NCBI GenBank assembly: GCA_009886055.1
Contig: VFJM01000054.1
Coordinates: 1-41,119 of the forward strand
Direction: 5' to 3'
Source: Geobacter sp.
GTDB lineage: Bacteria; Desulfobacterota; Desulfuromonadia; Geobacterales; Pseudopelobacteraceae
Length of the DNA stretch: 41,119 bases
The notes under the pieces were generated by a model. The model worked only from the letters and a program-made list of their open reading frames with translations. It was not told the origin of the DNA and ran no database searches. Each line of letters starts with the position of its first letter. Positions within the stretch are counted from its first letter, which is position 1. This document shows, in pieces, positions 16,883 through 25,312 of the stretch. A program made the translations under genes and the position numbers.

Positions 16883-18228
16883 TTCCCCCCCTCCTTTACC
16901 CGTGCCGTTGCCTGGACAGTCGAACCCCAACTGTTGATAAGCGCCATCCCGTCAATAACAACACCATCACTTTTTTCGGTGAAAGCGACCGGAACCGGGT
17001 TGCATCCCCCAGGTTTGCCCACCGTATCCAGGGGGATAAGCGTTTTGCAATAGTAGCAGATCACTGATCCTTCTGCCTGCCCATACCCGTCCGGCTTGCA
17101 GATTGCGCAGGCATCAAGGTCAACTGTCAGCCGCCCTTCAGGGGTCATCAGCACGAAGAACCGTGCTTCCCTCCCTCCCTGTTTGAAAAGATATTTGTGC
17201 AGTTTGCCGTCCTCCAGATCGATCTCTCCTTTTTTCGGGATGAAGATCTCTCCGGCCGGGCTTGCCGTGACCGGCAGCGGTTTCGGGTCCCAGTACTCCA
17301 CACTCGGGAAACGGCTCTGATATGCCGCAGCCGCAAAGACCGCCACGGAGAGGACCGGAATAACAAGCCGATAGCGCCGTTTCGCGATCGCGGCAGCCAG
17401 CAGTGTACGGCGCTGCGCACCCTGGCGAATATGGGCCACCGACGGCAGCCGTTCAAAACGGATGGCCAAGGCAATCAGAAATGCAGGGGTAAACCAGATG
17501 ACCATCCCCCCCCAGAAACCGACCTCCTTGCCGAACAGGAGACCGATATAATTCCAGACATAAGAACGGACGAAGAGGTGGTCAGGGATCAGAATCGATT
17601 CCATAAACTGATGCACGAAATCATGAACACCTTTCATCACCTTCATACTCAAGGGAGAAAAAAGATCGAGGCGGAGGACTGAAGAGGAGCTGCAGAGGAG
17701 GAGCGCCACCACAGCTACCAGCATGCCTGTCAATGTCACCGTGTAGGAGGGCGACAGCAACTTATCGAAGGCCAGAGCAGCATATGCCAGAGTATAAGCA
17801 AGAGCCCCGGCAGCCAGAGCAAGTAATATAAACGTCAGGGCGGTGCTGTCGGTCGCAGGGAGTCTGCAGGCACAAACCGCCCCCGCCACCATGCTTGCCA
17901 GACAGGCGACGACGCCGGCACAGAGCGATGTATTGACGAGCCGTTCACCCCGAAAAATCGACACGCCCCGGCCGGTGCTACGGTAGATGACTGCAACGGA
18001 AATGCCCCAGAGGAAGAGGAAGCTCACCCCCAGAGCCGACTTGACAATCCCGAAAGGAATAGTTCCCGGGTATGACCGGAACAGGATAAAAGTTCCGGTC
18101 ACCCCGATAACAAACCCGGATATGCTTGTCAACGTCACGACTGAACGGCGCCCGGGAAACCCTCTCAGCAGGACCAGAACGATCCCTGCCCATGAAAGGA
18201 TATGGGGAATGAGTTTCACCGCTACCAT
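16879..18228 (-). CDS. DUF2318 Fe-S-type membrane protein
   Basis: A 449-residue protein with eight or so hydrophobic helices over its first 300 residues, then a soluble C-terminal domain. That domain carries the DUF2318 cysteine signature: CAICKPDGYGQAEGSVICYYC, split here as CAIC and CYYC around GYGQ, followed by KPGGCNPVPV. The cysteines probably bind an Fe-S cluster or other metal on the outer face. In Campylobacter jejuni a DUF2318 protein is encoded beside two FtsX-type permeases and their ATPase in the P19 iron-uptake locus; the same four are adjacent here. Its start overlaps the stop of the ATPase gene, and its stop overlaps the next start. Confidence 0.82.
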   Translation of the reverse strand: MVAVKLIPHILSWAGIVLVLLRGFPGRRSVVTLTSISGFVIGVTGTFILFRSYPGTIPFGIVKSALGVSFLFLWGISVAVIYRSTGRGVSIFRGERLVNTSLCAGVVACLASMVAGAVCACRLPATDSTALTFILLALAAGALAYTLAYAALAFDKLLSPSYTVTLTGMLVAVVALLLCSSSSVLRLDLFSPLSMKVMKGVHDFVHQFMESILIPDHLFVRSYVWNYIGLLFGKEVGFWGGMVIWFTPAFLIALAIRFERLPSVAHIRQGAQRRTLLAAAIAKRRYRLVIPVLSVAVFAAAAYQSRFPSVEYWDPKPLPVTASPAGEIFIPKKGEIDLEDGKLHKYLFKQGGREARFFVLMTPEGRLTVDLDACAICKPDGYGQAEGSVICYYCKTLIPLDTVGKPGGCNPVPVAFTEKSDGVVIDGMALINSWGSTVQATARVKEGGK

Positions 18229-18902
18229 CAGGATTTCATCCGTTCTTCACGCACCAGCACGCCATCATCAAGGTAAATGGTGCGGTCTCCCCAGGCAGCC
18301 ACTTCCTGGTTATGTGTTACCATTATAACGGTAAACCGTTCCTCGGCCCGCAGTTCCTTGAGCAGTTCCATCACCATCACCGTGCTCTTGTGGTCGAGGT
18401 TTCCGGTCGGCTCATCCCCCAGCAGGAGCTTCGGGCTATTGATGATCGCCCTGGCGATACAGACCCTTTGCTGTTCGCCGCCCGAAAGCTCGCCCGGGCG
18501 GTTCTTCAGACGATGGCCCAGACCCACTCGCTCCAGGGCTGACCTGGCTTCAGCCTCATCGGGGACACTGTGAAAGTACTGAGCCAGCATGACATTCTCC
18601 ACGGCTGTCAGGTACGGGACCAGGTGGTGTTGCTGAAAGATGATCCCGACAAATTCCCGGCGGAAACGGGCCAGTCCATCCTCGCTGAGGGCCAGCAGGT
18701 CTTCGCCGCCGACCCGGAGCGAACCGTTGCTCGGTCGGTCGAGCCCTCCCACGAGGTTCATGAGGGTACTCTTGCCGGAGCCGGAATGCCCCATGACAGA
18801 AAGCCACTCTCCCTCCGGGACAATAAGATCGATCGGCTTCAGAGCGCAGATGTCACCATAATTCCTGGTTAGACCGCTTGTTTCAATAATTGCAGATACC
18901 AT
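18228..18902 (-). CDS. ABC transporter ATPase (MacB/LolD type)
   Basis: A 224-residue ATP-binding subunit. Walker A is GHSGSGKSTL, the Q-loop region follows at GIIFQQHHLV, the signature is LSGGEQQRVCIARAI, Walker B is LLLGDEPTGNLD, and the H-loop is VTHNQEVA. Size and signature place it in the LolD/MacB/FtsE group, which drives mechanotransmission permeases rather than true import channels. Its partners are the two FtsX-type permeases encoded just upstream (18995-21386). It overlaps the DUF2318 gene by 1 base. The 92 bases between it and the permease hold an inverted repeat. Confidence 0.92.
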   Translation of the reverse strand: MVSAIIETSGLTRNYGDICALKPIDLIVPEGEWLSVMGHSGSGKSTLMNLVGGLDRPSNGSLRVGGEDLLALSEDGLARFRREFVGIIFQQHHLVPYLTAVENVMLAQYFHSVPDEAEARSALERVGLGHRLKNRPGELSGGEQQRVCIARAIINSPKLLLGDEPTGNLDHKSTVMVMELLKELRAEERFTVIMVTHNQEVAAWGDRTIYLDDGVLVREERMKS

Positions 18903-18930
18903 TGTTGTTAAACCTCTTGTCAGGGGTTTA

Positions 18931-18983
18931 GGCTGAAGGTTGATGACTGAAGGATTTAACCCTCAGCCTGATCACCTTCAGCC
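18931..18983. repeat. Inverted repeat between permease and ATPase genes
   Basis: Arms GGCTGAAGGT (18931-18940) and ACCTTCAGCC (18974-18983) form a perfect 10-bp stem. The loop contains a second related pair (CTGAAGG and CCTCAG). The CTGAAGG core recurs in the repeat at 22965-23019. Confidence 0.7.
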
Positions 18984-18994
18984 CTCTGCCTGTT

Positions 18995-20155
18995 TTATTC
19001 CCCTCGCAGACTCCTGACCGGATCGAGCTTGAACACCGATATCATCGGGCCGACACTTCCCAGCAGCGCCAGAAAGAGACTTACCCCAAGGGAAATGCCG
19101 GCGAACCAGGGGATGAACTCGGCTGAGGCGGAGAAGACCGTCCTGGTAATGAACTGGGCTATGGCGCTGCCAAACAGGTACCCCGCGAGCCCACCCAGAA
19201 AGCCCAGCATTGCCGCCTCCCCGCAGAAGATCAGCATGACCTCCCAGCGGGTCCCACCCATCGCCTTCATGAGCCCGATCTCCTTACCCCTCTCCAGCAC
19301 CGTTGTGCTCATGGTGCCGGCAACGCTGCTTCCTGCAGAGACCAGCACCACCGCCGTCACCATGAACATCAGAAGTTTTACCTTGGCGAGCAGTCCCTCG
19401 GAGGTACGGGCGGTCTGGCGCACCTCATTGACCTTTGCCGACGGCAGAAGCAGCTGAAGCGCGTCAGCTCTCTTTTTGAGACTTTCATCGCCGGCGGTCA
19501 CCATAAGTCGAACCAGAGTGAGTTGTCCGTCCAGACCGAGTGCCTGCTGGAGTTCCGGCAGTGCCAGGAACAGCAGGCCGTCCTCCTCACCGCCGGAAGA
19601 AACAATGCCCGAGATGCGCAGCCTCACTGTTTGAGCCTTCCCGACAAGTTCCATCGTATCGCCCGGCTTAAGTTTCAGACGGGTTGCCAGATCACTGCCG
19701 ACCACCGTCTCCCCGGTCGCGGGCCAGTTGCCCTTTAGCTGCCACCAGGGGAAAAGGCGGCGAATGTCGGTGAAGTTTACCCCATCAACCATGAGGTCGG
19801 CATCTTTCCAGTGCAGGGCGCCACGCAGATGGAAGGAGCGTTCGGCCTTCAGGCCGCTCCGCGCTAAAGTGTCCTCCACCTCGCGCTGCTGAAGGTAGGC
19901 AGGCTCCGTAATGACTCCGAAATTGAGCCCCCCGCTCCCCACGTCAAGTCGGGCCGACTGGGGAATGATGATCAGGTTCGCCCCGTATTTACGCACCTCT
20001 CCCGCCACCTGTTTCTCCATGGAGTACGAGACGATGCCAAGGGCCGTGGCCAGGCTGGAAGCCATGGCCAGCACCGCCAGCAGCAGCACGGTGCGACCCT
20101 TCCGGTGGGCAAGGGCACGTAAAACAAGTTGGAGCAGCCAGCGACGCCTATGCAT
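18995..20155 (-). CDS. FtsX/MacB-type ABC permease, second copy
   Basis: A 386-residue permease with the type VII ABC layout. There is one N-terminal helix (TVLLLAVLAMASSLATALGI), a periplasmic domain of about 200 residues, and three C-terminal helices. The FtsX-domain blocks are MFMVTAVVLVSAGSSVAGTM, RGKEIGLMKAMGGTRWEVML and GLAGYLFGSAIAQFI. EIGLMKAMG is the conserved coupling-helix region that touches the ATPase. It follows the first permease gene by a single base, so the two likely form a heterodimer. The substrate is not shown by sequence; the DUF2318 neighbour suggests metal or thiol redox work. Confidence 0.88.
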   Translation of the reverse strand: MHRRRWLLQLVLRALAHRKGRTVLLLAVLAMASSLATALGIVSYSMEKQVAGEVRKYGANLIIIPQSARLDVGSGGLNFGVITEPAYLQQREVEDTLARSGLKAERSFHLRGALHWKDADLMVDGVNFTDIRRLFPWWQLKGNWPATGETVVGSDLATRLKLKPGDTMELVGKAQTVRLRISGIVSSGGEEDGLLFLALPELQQALGLDGQLTLVRLMVTAGDESLKKRADALQLLLPSAKVNEVRQTARTSEGLLAKVKLLMFMVTAVVLVSAGSSVAGTMSTTVLERGKEIGLMKAMGGTRWEVMLIFCGEAAMLGFLGGLAGYLFGSAIAQFITRTVFSASAEFIPWFAGISLGVSLFLALLGSVGPMISVFKLDPVRSLRGE

Positions 20156-20156
20156 G

Positions 20157-21386
20157 TTATCCTTTCAAAACCCGTACCGGCTCGATCAGTAGCGCCCGGC
20201 GAAGAGGGGCCACACTGCCGGCTATGGCGACGGCAAAGGCCGAGATGATGGCGGTCGGGAAAAGCCAGAGAGGTGATGAGATGGGGGAGTTGAAGACCGT
20301 TCGGCTGATAATCCCGGCAAGCTGGTCACCGAGCAGGTAGCCGACTATTCCGCCCGCCACTGAAATGATCAGGGTTTCCCCGACAAAAATGGCGCTGATC
20401 TGCAAACGGTCGGCCCCGACCGCCTTCATCAGGGCAATTTCAGGACTCCGCTCCGCCATGGAGGCCATCAGGCTGGTGGATACTGCTGTGGCCGAAGCCC
20501 CCAGTGCCAGCACGGTGAGGAGCAGCATCACGCTGTTCAGCTTCTTTAGAAGAGCCCCCTCGGCGCTGGCAATCTGCCAGATCGGTTTGGCACGACTGCC
20601 GGCCATAACCTCCTCCACATTCTTGGCCACGGAGGTCACGTAAGCCGTGCAATACCACTTTTCGTATTCATCCTTCGACATGGTGGCCGGATCTTTCTTG
20701 CCGAAATCATCCATTGGCACCGTAAGGGCGCTCACCAGAACACGAGAGATCTTTCCCTGCTGCTGCAGAAGCGACTGAACTGTTACCAGGGGAGCGAACA
20801 GCTGTTCTTCCTCATAGCCACCGGTAGTGACGACACCGACAATCCGTAACTGTTGGGTACGCCCTCGCACGGTCGTCGTTACATCGCCGCCAGGAACTAC
20901 ATTCAGACGTTTTGCCAGCGCAGCCCCGACAATCGACTCGTCGGCAGCCTCAGGCCATCTCCCCTCTACTTCCCACCAGGGCGCAATCCCCTTTATTCCT
21001 TGAACTGACGGGTCTTCACCAGGCACCTCAAGTTGTCTGGCGAACCAGGTACCCGATACAACGCCCCGCTCCTTCTTGCCCCCTGCAGAAAATTCGGCGA
21101 TGCCAAACAGGTAGGGGGTAAACCCGGTGATATTGTATTTCCAGAAAACCGTCTTGATTTTCGGCAGGTCTTCCTCACGTAAAAAACCGCCACCTTCGAC
21201 GGCAGACGGTTCGAGTAAAATATTGGCGCCATAGCTGCGGAGCTCCAGTGCCATCTTGTGGGAGACCTCACCGGCGATGCCGAGGAAAGCCGTTGCAACC
21301 GCGGCGCCCATGGCAATAGAAAGGAATACCAGGAAAACAGCCTTGGGGCGCTTGAGGAAAGAATTTTTGAGGATCCGGAAGAGCAC
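20157..21386 (-). CDS. FtsX/MacB-type ABC permease, first copy
   Basis: A 409-residue paralogue of the next permease. It has an N-terminal helix (FLVFLSIAMGAAVATAFLGI), a periplasmic domain with SYGANILLEPSAVEGGG, IAPWWEVEGRWP and VVTTGGYEEEQLF, and three C-terminal helices. The coupling block is RSPEIALMKAVGADRLQI and the last helices include VAGGIVGYLLGDQLAGII. The shared IAPWWEVEGRWP and FPWWQLKGNWP segments show the two permeases are related by duplication. It is preceded by the 139-residue membrane protein gene with a 48-base spacer that contains part of a dispersed repeat. Confidence 0.88.
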   Translation of the reverse strand: MLFRILKNSFLKRPKAVFLVFLSIAMGAAVATAFLGIAGEVSHKMALELRSYGANILLEPSAVEGGGFLREEDLPKIKTVFWKYNITGFTPYLFGIAEFSAGGKKERGVVSGTWFARQLEVPGEDPSVQGIKGIAPWWEVEGRWPEAADESIVGAALAKRLNVVPGGDVTTTVRGRTQQLRIVGVVTTGGYEEEQLFAPLVTVQSLLQQQGKISRVLVSALTVPMDDFGKKDPATMSKDEYEKWYCTAYVTSVAKNVEEVMAGSRAKPIWQIASAEGALLKKLNSVMLLLTVLALGASATAVSTSLMASMAERSPEIALMKAVGADRLQISAIFVGETLIISVAGGIVGYLLGDQLAGIISRTVFNSPISSPLWLFPTAIISAFAVAIAGSVAPLRRALLIEPVRVLKG

Positions 21387-21420
21387 GGTTCAAGTCCGTT
21401 GAAAGTTCAAATAGATAGAA

Positions 21421-21446
21421 TCATCTCTCATCTCTCATCCCTCAAC
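21421..21446. repeat. Degenerate member of the intergenic repeat family
   Basis: Tandem TCATCTC units ending in CCCTCAAC lie across the end of the 139-residue protein gene and the spacer before the permease gene. The sequence matches one arm of the repeats at 13767 and 24381, but only a short opposing arm (GTTGA at 21398-21402) is seen. Confidence 0.5.
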
Positions 21447-21854
21447 AGTTTTTCTTAACTCTATTGGCAGCGATTCCCTCAGCAGCGCAACCTTCTTTTG
21501 CATGCGCCGCCAGGCAACTATCCCCCAGACCACCACGGCGAACATCATGACATGCTTCACCGCCAGGGCCGGAATCTGCAGTTTGTCGGCGGCGTTGGCC
21601 CATTCGAAGCTGGTATAGAAGATGGTACGGGGGATCCCGCCCAAGATGACCCACCAAAGAGCGAACTTGAACAGCTTGACCATATGGCGGTTCGTCTTCA
21701 GGAAGAAGAGCGTCGCCTCGGGGGTGTTCATGGACGCCTGAATGCGCATGATCGCATGCAGGGCGAAACCGCTCCCCACCAACAGGCCGGTGGCCATGTC
21801 GTGGAAATAGTTGTTCATCATGATGGCTACACCGAGCCCTGGTCCTATCTGCAT
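21435..21854 (-). CDS. Small four-helix membrane protein, unrecognised
   Basis: A 139-residue protein with about four hydrophobic segments: LGVAIMMNNYFHDMATGLLV, a GFALHAIMRI region, FKFALWWVILGGIPRTIFY, and HVMMFAVVVWGIVAW. Histidines inside or beside the helices (FHDM, LHAI, KHVM) would suit heme or quinone contact, but no family motif is recognised. AAAGGA precedes ATG 21854. The gene begins 2 bases after the WG-repeat gene ends and leads into the ABC permease genes, so it is probably part of the same machinery. Its function is unknown; a cytochrome b-like electron carrier or a transporter accessory are both possible. Confidence 0.7.
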   Translation of the reverse strand: MQIGPGLGVAIMMNNYFHDMATGLLVGSGFALHAIMRIQASMNTPEATLFFLKTNRHMVKLFKFALWWVILGGIPRTIFYTSFEWANAADKLQIPALAVKHVMMFAVVVWGIVAWRRMQKKVALLRESLPIELRKTVEG

Positions 21855-21856
21855 GG

Positions 21857-22939
21857 CTATTTATCCTTTGGAGCACCCGCCCTGAAATGCGTGTTAAAAT
21901 GCGTGTACTGATCGATTGAACGCTGGTCCCATTCGAAACGTGCCTCAATCACAATTTTACCCGTCTTGTCGATAAACCCGCACTTCTCACCGACCTTGAC
22001 AGGTGCGAGTCCGCTAACAAAAATCGAGCCGGCGGCGAACTGAGGCTTGATCACCATCTTTCCCTGTTTGTCCATATAGCCGACCTTACCCTTGACCATC
22101 ATCGGCGCGAGACCTTCGGTGAAGATGGTTGGTGAAGGAAATTCCTGGTCGATAATCGGTTTTCCGGTTTTGTCTATTAATTGCCAGGTATCTTTCTTTT
22201 TTACAGCAGCAACCCCATCGTTAAAATTAGTCGCTTCACTGTATTGTGCGGGAATGACCATAGTGCCGGCATGATCGATAAATCCTACCATGCCGAATTT
22301 CCCGTTAATCTTGACCATGGCGAGCCCATCGCGAAACATGGCGGCCTGAAAGAACTGCTCCGGTATCACCACTTTGCCACTCTTGTCGATATAGCCGTAC
22401 TTGTTCCCGATTTTAACGGCGGCCAGCCCTTCTGAAAACTGGGCGGCATCATCAAACCGGGGCGTGATGGCATATTTGCCGCTGGCATCGATAAAACCCG
22501 CCTTGGCACCGTTCTCCTTGGCCACTACCACCGCTGCCAGCCCATCCGTAAAGGCGAACGTGGACAGGTAATCGAAATCGGTGACCGCCTTACCAGTCTG
22601 ATTGATGTAGCCCCACTTCCCCCCCTTCTGTACCGATGCCCTGCCATTCAGGAAAATTGATGCCCTATCGAAACCGGGGGGGATTACCATGTTCCCGTTG
22701 GCATCGATGAAGCCGTCCTTGCCGTTGACATGGACCGCTGCAAGTCCCTCGGAAAAGAGGGAGGCCGAGTCAAACTGAGGGGGAATAACGGTAGTCCCGC
22801 CCCGATCGCAGTAACCGTATTTGCCGTTAAACTTCACCAGAAGGCGCAATGAGTTATCCAGCACGACCTTTTTTTCTTCCCGCTGGCAGGCGGTGCAGAG
22901 CGTCAGTAATGCAAGTGCGAGAATCAGTATTCGGTTCAT
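21857..22939 (-). CDS. WG-repeat lipoprotein
   Basis: A 360-residue protein with an N-terminal lipoprotein signal (MNRILILALALLTLCTAC, lipobox LCTAC). The rest is about nine WG-type repeats of some 35 residues, with signatures such as KYGYCD, KDGFID, KWGYIN, KYGYID, VGFID and CGFID. Each is followed by a G(K/N).VI(P/K)..F block. Such repeats usually form a beta-rich binding surface. ATG 22939 is chosen for the GGAG before it and the clean signal peptide; a start 12 bases upstream is less likely. It would sit in the periplasm anchored to a membrane. A role as a scaffold for the neighbouring cytochrome assembly or ABC proteins is inference. Confidence 0.83.
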   Translation of the reverse strand: MNRILILALALLTLCTACQREEKKVVLDNSLRLLVKFNGKYGYCDRGGTTVIPPQFDSASLFSEGLAAVHVNGKDGFIDANGNMVIPPGFDRASIFLNGRASVQKGGKWGYINQTGKAVTDFDYLSTFAFTDGLAAVVVAKENGAKAGFIDASGKYAITPRFDDAAQFSEGLAAVKIGNKYGYIDKSGKVVIPEQFFQAAMFRDGLAMVKINGKFGMVGFIDHAGTMVIPAQYSEATNFNDGVAAVKKKDTWQLIDKTGKPIIDQEFPSPTIFTEGLAPMMVKGKVGYMDKQGKMVIKPQFAAGSIFVSGLAPVKVGEKCGFIDKTGKIVIEARFEWDQRSIDQYTHFNTHFRAGAPKDK

Positions 22940-22964
22940 GTGTGTCTCCATTATTTAAAGTCAT

Positions 22965-23019
22965 ACTGAAGGATGAGGACCAAAGGAAAACCTCGAAGAG
23001 TCACCCTTCTGCCTTCAGT
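22965..23019. repeat. Inverted repeat reaching into the end of resB
   Basis: Arms ACTGAAGG (22965-22972) and CCTTCAGT (23012-23019) pair over 8 bp. The right arm lies inside the last codons of the ResB gene (stop at 23001-23003), so the protein's final residues (LKAEG) are encoded by repeat sequence. Confidence 0.6.
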
Positions 23020-24365
23020 CCTTCTCCCGCTATTCCATTGAACAATTTAACAAACTCATCTTCCGCAAGGCTTTTGTAGTATTCCGAGCGTCCCGCCACC
23101 ACCAGACAGCGCACGCCATCTTGTTCCCTCACGGCGCCGACGATTTCTCTCCGGTAGAAGAGCAGCCGCCAGATAACACCGATTGTTGCAAGGGCAAAGC
23201 CGGCATACAAGATAGAGAGCCCGCGCTGCTTGACGACGTAAAAACGAACCCAGAATGGCATGTCACGCATTTCAAGGCGGTAGCCGGCAAACTCCAGAGC
23301 CCCGTTTTTTGGAACGAGCCCCTCTGCGATCTTCTTCCCCTCCCGTTCCACAGCAATGAAGAACACCGGATTGTTGAATTCCATGGAACGGGTGGCCCGC
23401 TTCCCGTTATCAAGGACATAATCCGGATAGAAAGTTGCCGTATACGTAAATCCGCCCAGGGCGAATCGGTCAGGTCTCCTTTGCAGGACATCCAGTTTTA
23501 CATAGGCTCTTTCTATCTCCACGCCGGAAGCCTCTTTGATGGCAAAGAGTGGCGACACACCGAGATGCTTGAAGACAAACGACGTGTGTTCGGTCGTGTA
23601 GGGTCGATTGATGTCGACCTCGTGGGTCTTGCCGCTGCTGTCGACCAGCAGCACACTGATTCCGGTCGGCGTATTCTGGACAACGCGCGGGACAATACTC
23701 TTTACCGTAAACGAGGCACTGGGTGGAGAGCCGATCTCCGGCATTTTCGGCTGCGGAGACTCATTATAGCGGCTGAGTTCTCCCTGAAACGATTCTCCCT
23801 GGGCAAGGTCCAGATAACCGATAAACTCGGTATACACGCTGATCATTCCGCCGAGAAGAATCAAAAAGAAACTGAGATGAAAGAGCATAAAGGCAATTGG
23901 CGCAAGACGGTTCTTCACGCCGTAAAACCCGGTTGCATCGCCCAGCACGGTGTAGCGATTTTTCCGGAGCAGGCCGATAATCTTCTCTCCATCCAGATCG
24001 CCCGGCAGGGGGTATGAGCTCCGGAACGGGTATCCCCCCACAGTCACGGGATCGGCAATCTTCGCATCAGCGAGCGTTATCCGGCTTTTGATAACCGGCC
24101 ATCGCTGCCACAGCACCAGAGACAGGTTGAGGAAAAACAGCAGCCATAAAGTTATAGTAATCGGTGAAGTGTAGATTGTGGTTAATCCGAGCGCATCAAG
24201 AAAAGCCACAAGAGAGGGAGAATTCCTTTGCCACTCAAGGTAAATTGTCTTCAGCAGCCTCTTCTGCGGAACCCAAAGGCCAATCGCAAAAATCAGTCCG
24301 AGCAGACTGATGAGCAGAATGGTAAAACGGAGGGAACTGAGATATTTGATTAGTTTTTTGAACAT
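23001..24365 (-). CDS. resB: ResB, System II cytochrome c biogenesis protein
   Basis: A 454-residue protein with four helices and a large periplasmic domain. It works with CcsA to move heme across the membrane and attach it to apocytochrome cysteines. Family features are the N-terminal LKYLSSLRFTILLISLLGLI (typical LxSxxxTxxLL), GLWVPQKRLLKTIYLEWQ, LAPIAFMLFHLSFFLILLGG with a helix histidine, and a C-terminal FAGYRLEMRDMPFWVRFYVV. A last helix with GFALATIGVIWRLLFYRREI completes the layout. It lies just after ccsA in transcription order, with an inverted repeat in the leader. Confidence 0.87.
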   Translation of the reverse strand: MFKKLIKYLSSLRFTILLISLLGLIFAIGLWVPQKRLLKTIYLEWQRNSPSLVAFLDALGLTTIYTSPITITLWLLFFLNLSLVLWQRWPVIKSRITLADAKIADPVTVGGYPFRSSYPLPGDLDGEKIIGLLRKNRYTVLGDATGFYGVKNRLAPIAFMLFHLSFFLILLGGMISVYTEFIGYLDLAQGESFQGELSRYNESPQPKMPEIGSPPSASFTVKSIVPRVVQNTPTGISVLLVDSSGKTHEVDINRPYTTEHTSFVFKHLGVSPLFAIKEASGVEIERAYVKLDVLQRRPDRFALGGFTYTATFYPDYVLDNGKRATRSMEFNNPVFFIAVEREGKKIAEGLVPKNGALEFAGYRLEMRDMPFWVRFYVVKQRGLSILYAGFALATIGVIWRLLFYRREIVGAVREQDGVRCLVVAGRSEYYKSLAEDEFVKLFNGIAGEGLKAEG

Positions 24366-24380
24366 ATTATTTTATTTTTT

Positions 24381-24425
24381 GTTGAGAGTTGAGAAATACT
24401 TATCCTTCAGATCTCAACCCTCAAC
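24381..24425. repeat. Long inverted repeat between ccsA and resB
   Basis: Arms GTTGAGAGTTGAGA (24381-24394) and TCTCAACCCTCAAC (24412-24425) form a 14-bp stem with one mismatch and a 17-base loop. It sits 16 bases upstream of the resB start, so it could affect resB translation or mRNA ends. It belongs to the same family as 13767-13824. Confidence 0.75.
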
Positions 24426-24454
24426 TTGCTTTTCCTCATCCCAGAACCGCCTCT

Positions 24455-25291
24455 TTATCTTACCTGAAAAACATGCAGGCTGGTATTAACAACAAGGTTA
24501 ACGCCAAAGAAACAGATAATGACGCTGCTCAGAGCGGCAATAGCCAGCCAGGCCAATCTCTTTTCTCGCCAGCCGAAGGTAACCCGCAAATGGATGGTGA
24601 TTCCGTAGGTAAGCCAGGATATTAATGACCACGTTTCGACCGGGTCCCATGCCCAATAGTTTCCCCACAGGTCTTTTGCCCAGATTCCTCCGGCGGTTAT
24701 CATGATCGTATCGGTAATAAAGCCAAAAACCACGTATCGGAAAATAAGCTCATCGAGACGCCCCAGAGAGGGGAATCGTTCATAGGCCGGATTCGGAACA
24801 CCCAGCGCTTCACTCTTCTGTTTCAGCAGAAAAACCACCCCTGACGCCATAGCCAGAGAATAGGCACCAAAAGAAAGCCAGGCAAAATAGACATGAATAT
24901 ACAGCCAGACGGTTTTAAGGCTCGCAGCCATGGGGGTCAACGCCGGGTTCTGCATATAGCCGTAGCCGAGCATTATCAGCACAAGTGGGACGGTACCAAC
25001 CGCTAACCCCTGCAGCTGCTTGTTCTGCCAACCGACAAACAGGGTTCCGGCAATAATGAACCACCCCCCCATCAGTGCATATTCATAATGACCCGACCAG
25101 GGAAGATGCCCCGTTGCGTTGAATCGGGCGCCAATTGCAATCGTCTGAGCCAGGAATCCAAAGGCGACCAGCAGCGTCACCTTCGAAACTACCTTGGGGT
25201 TCTTGAAAACAAAGGAGTAGATTAATCCCCCCCCCGACAGTGCGTAAGCCACCATTGCAATCAAGTAGAATATCATTTCCCAATAGGCCAT
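24455..25291 (-). CDS. ccsA: CcsA, System II heme handling and ligation protein
   Basis: A 278-residue integral membrane protein with about eight helices. The diagnostic tryptophan-rich heme-handling loop is WAKDLWGNYWAWDPVETW, followed by SLISWLTYGITIHLR. The histidines in helices (TGHLPWSGHYEYALMGG region, IHVYFAW, ITIHLRV) are the expected heme ligands. With ResB it forms the cytochrome c synthetase on the outer face of the inner membrane. AAGGA precedes ATG 25291, 21 bases downstream of the ResB-like gene. Its place upstream of atypical-motif cytochromes suggests a dedicated synthetase, which is an inference. Confidence 0.92.
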   Translation of the reverse strand: MAYWEMIFYLIAMVAYALSGGGLIYSFVFKNPKVVSKVTLLVAFGFLAQTIAIGARFNATGHLPWSGHYEYALMGGWFIIAGTLFVGWQNKQLQGLAVGTVPLVLIMLGYGYMQNPALTPMAASLKTVWLYIHVYFAWLSFGAYSLAMASGVVFLLKQKSEALGVPNPAYERFPSLGRLDELIFRYVVFGFITDTIMITAGGIWAKDLWGNYWAWDPVETWSLISWLTYGITIHLRVTFGWREKRLAWLAIAALSSVIICFFGVNLVVNTSLHVFQVR

Positions 25292-25312
25292 GTGAGTATC
25301 CTTTTATTATAT

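Noticed and set aside
23121-24017. 298-codon + strand frame opposite resB
   Set aside because: It is antisense to a well-supported ResB gene, shows no domain, and has no start signal.
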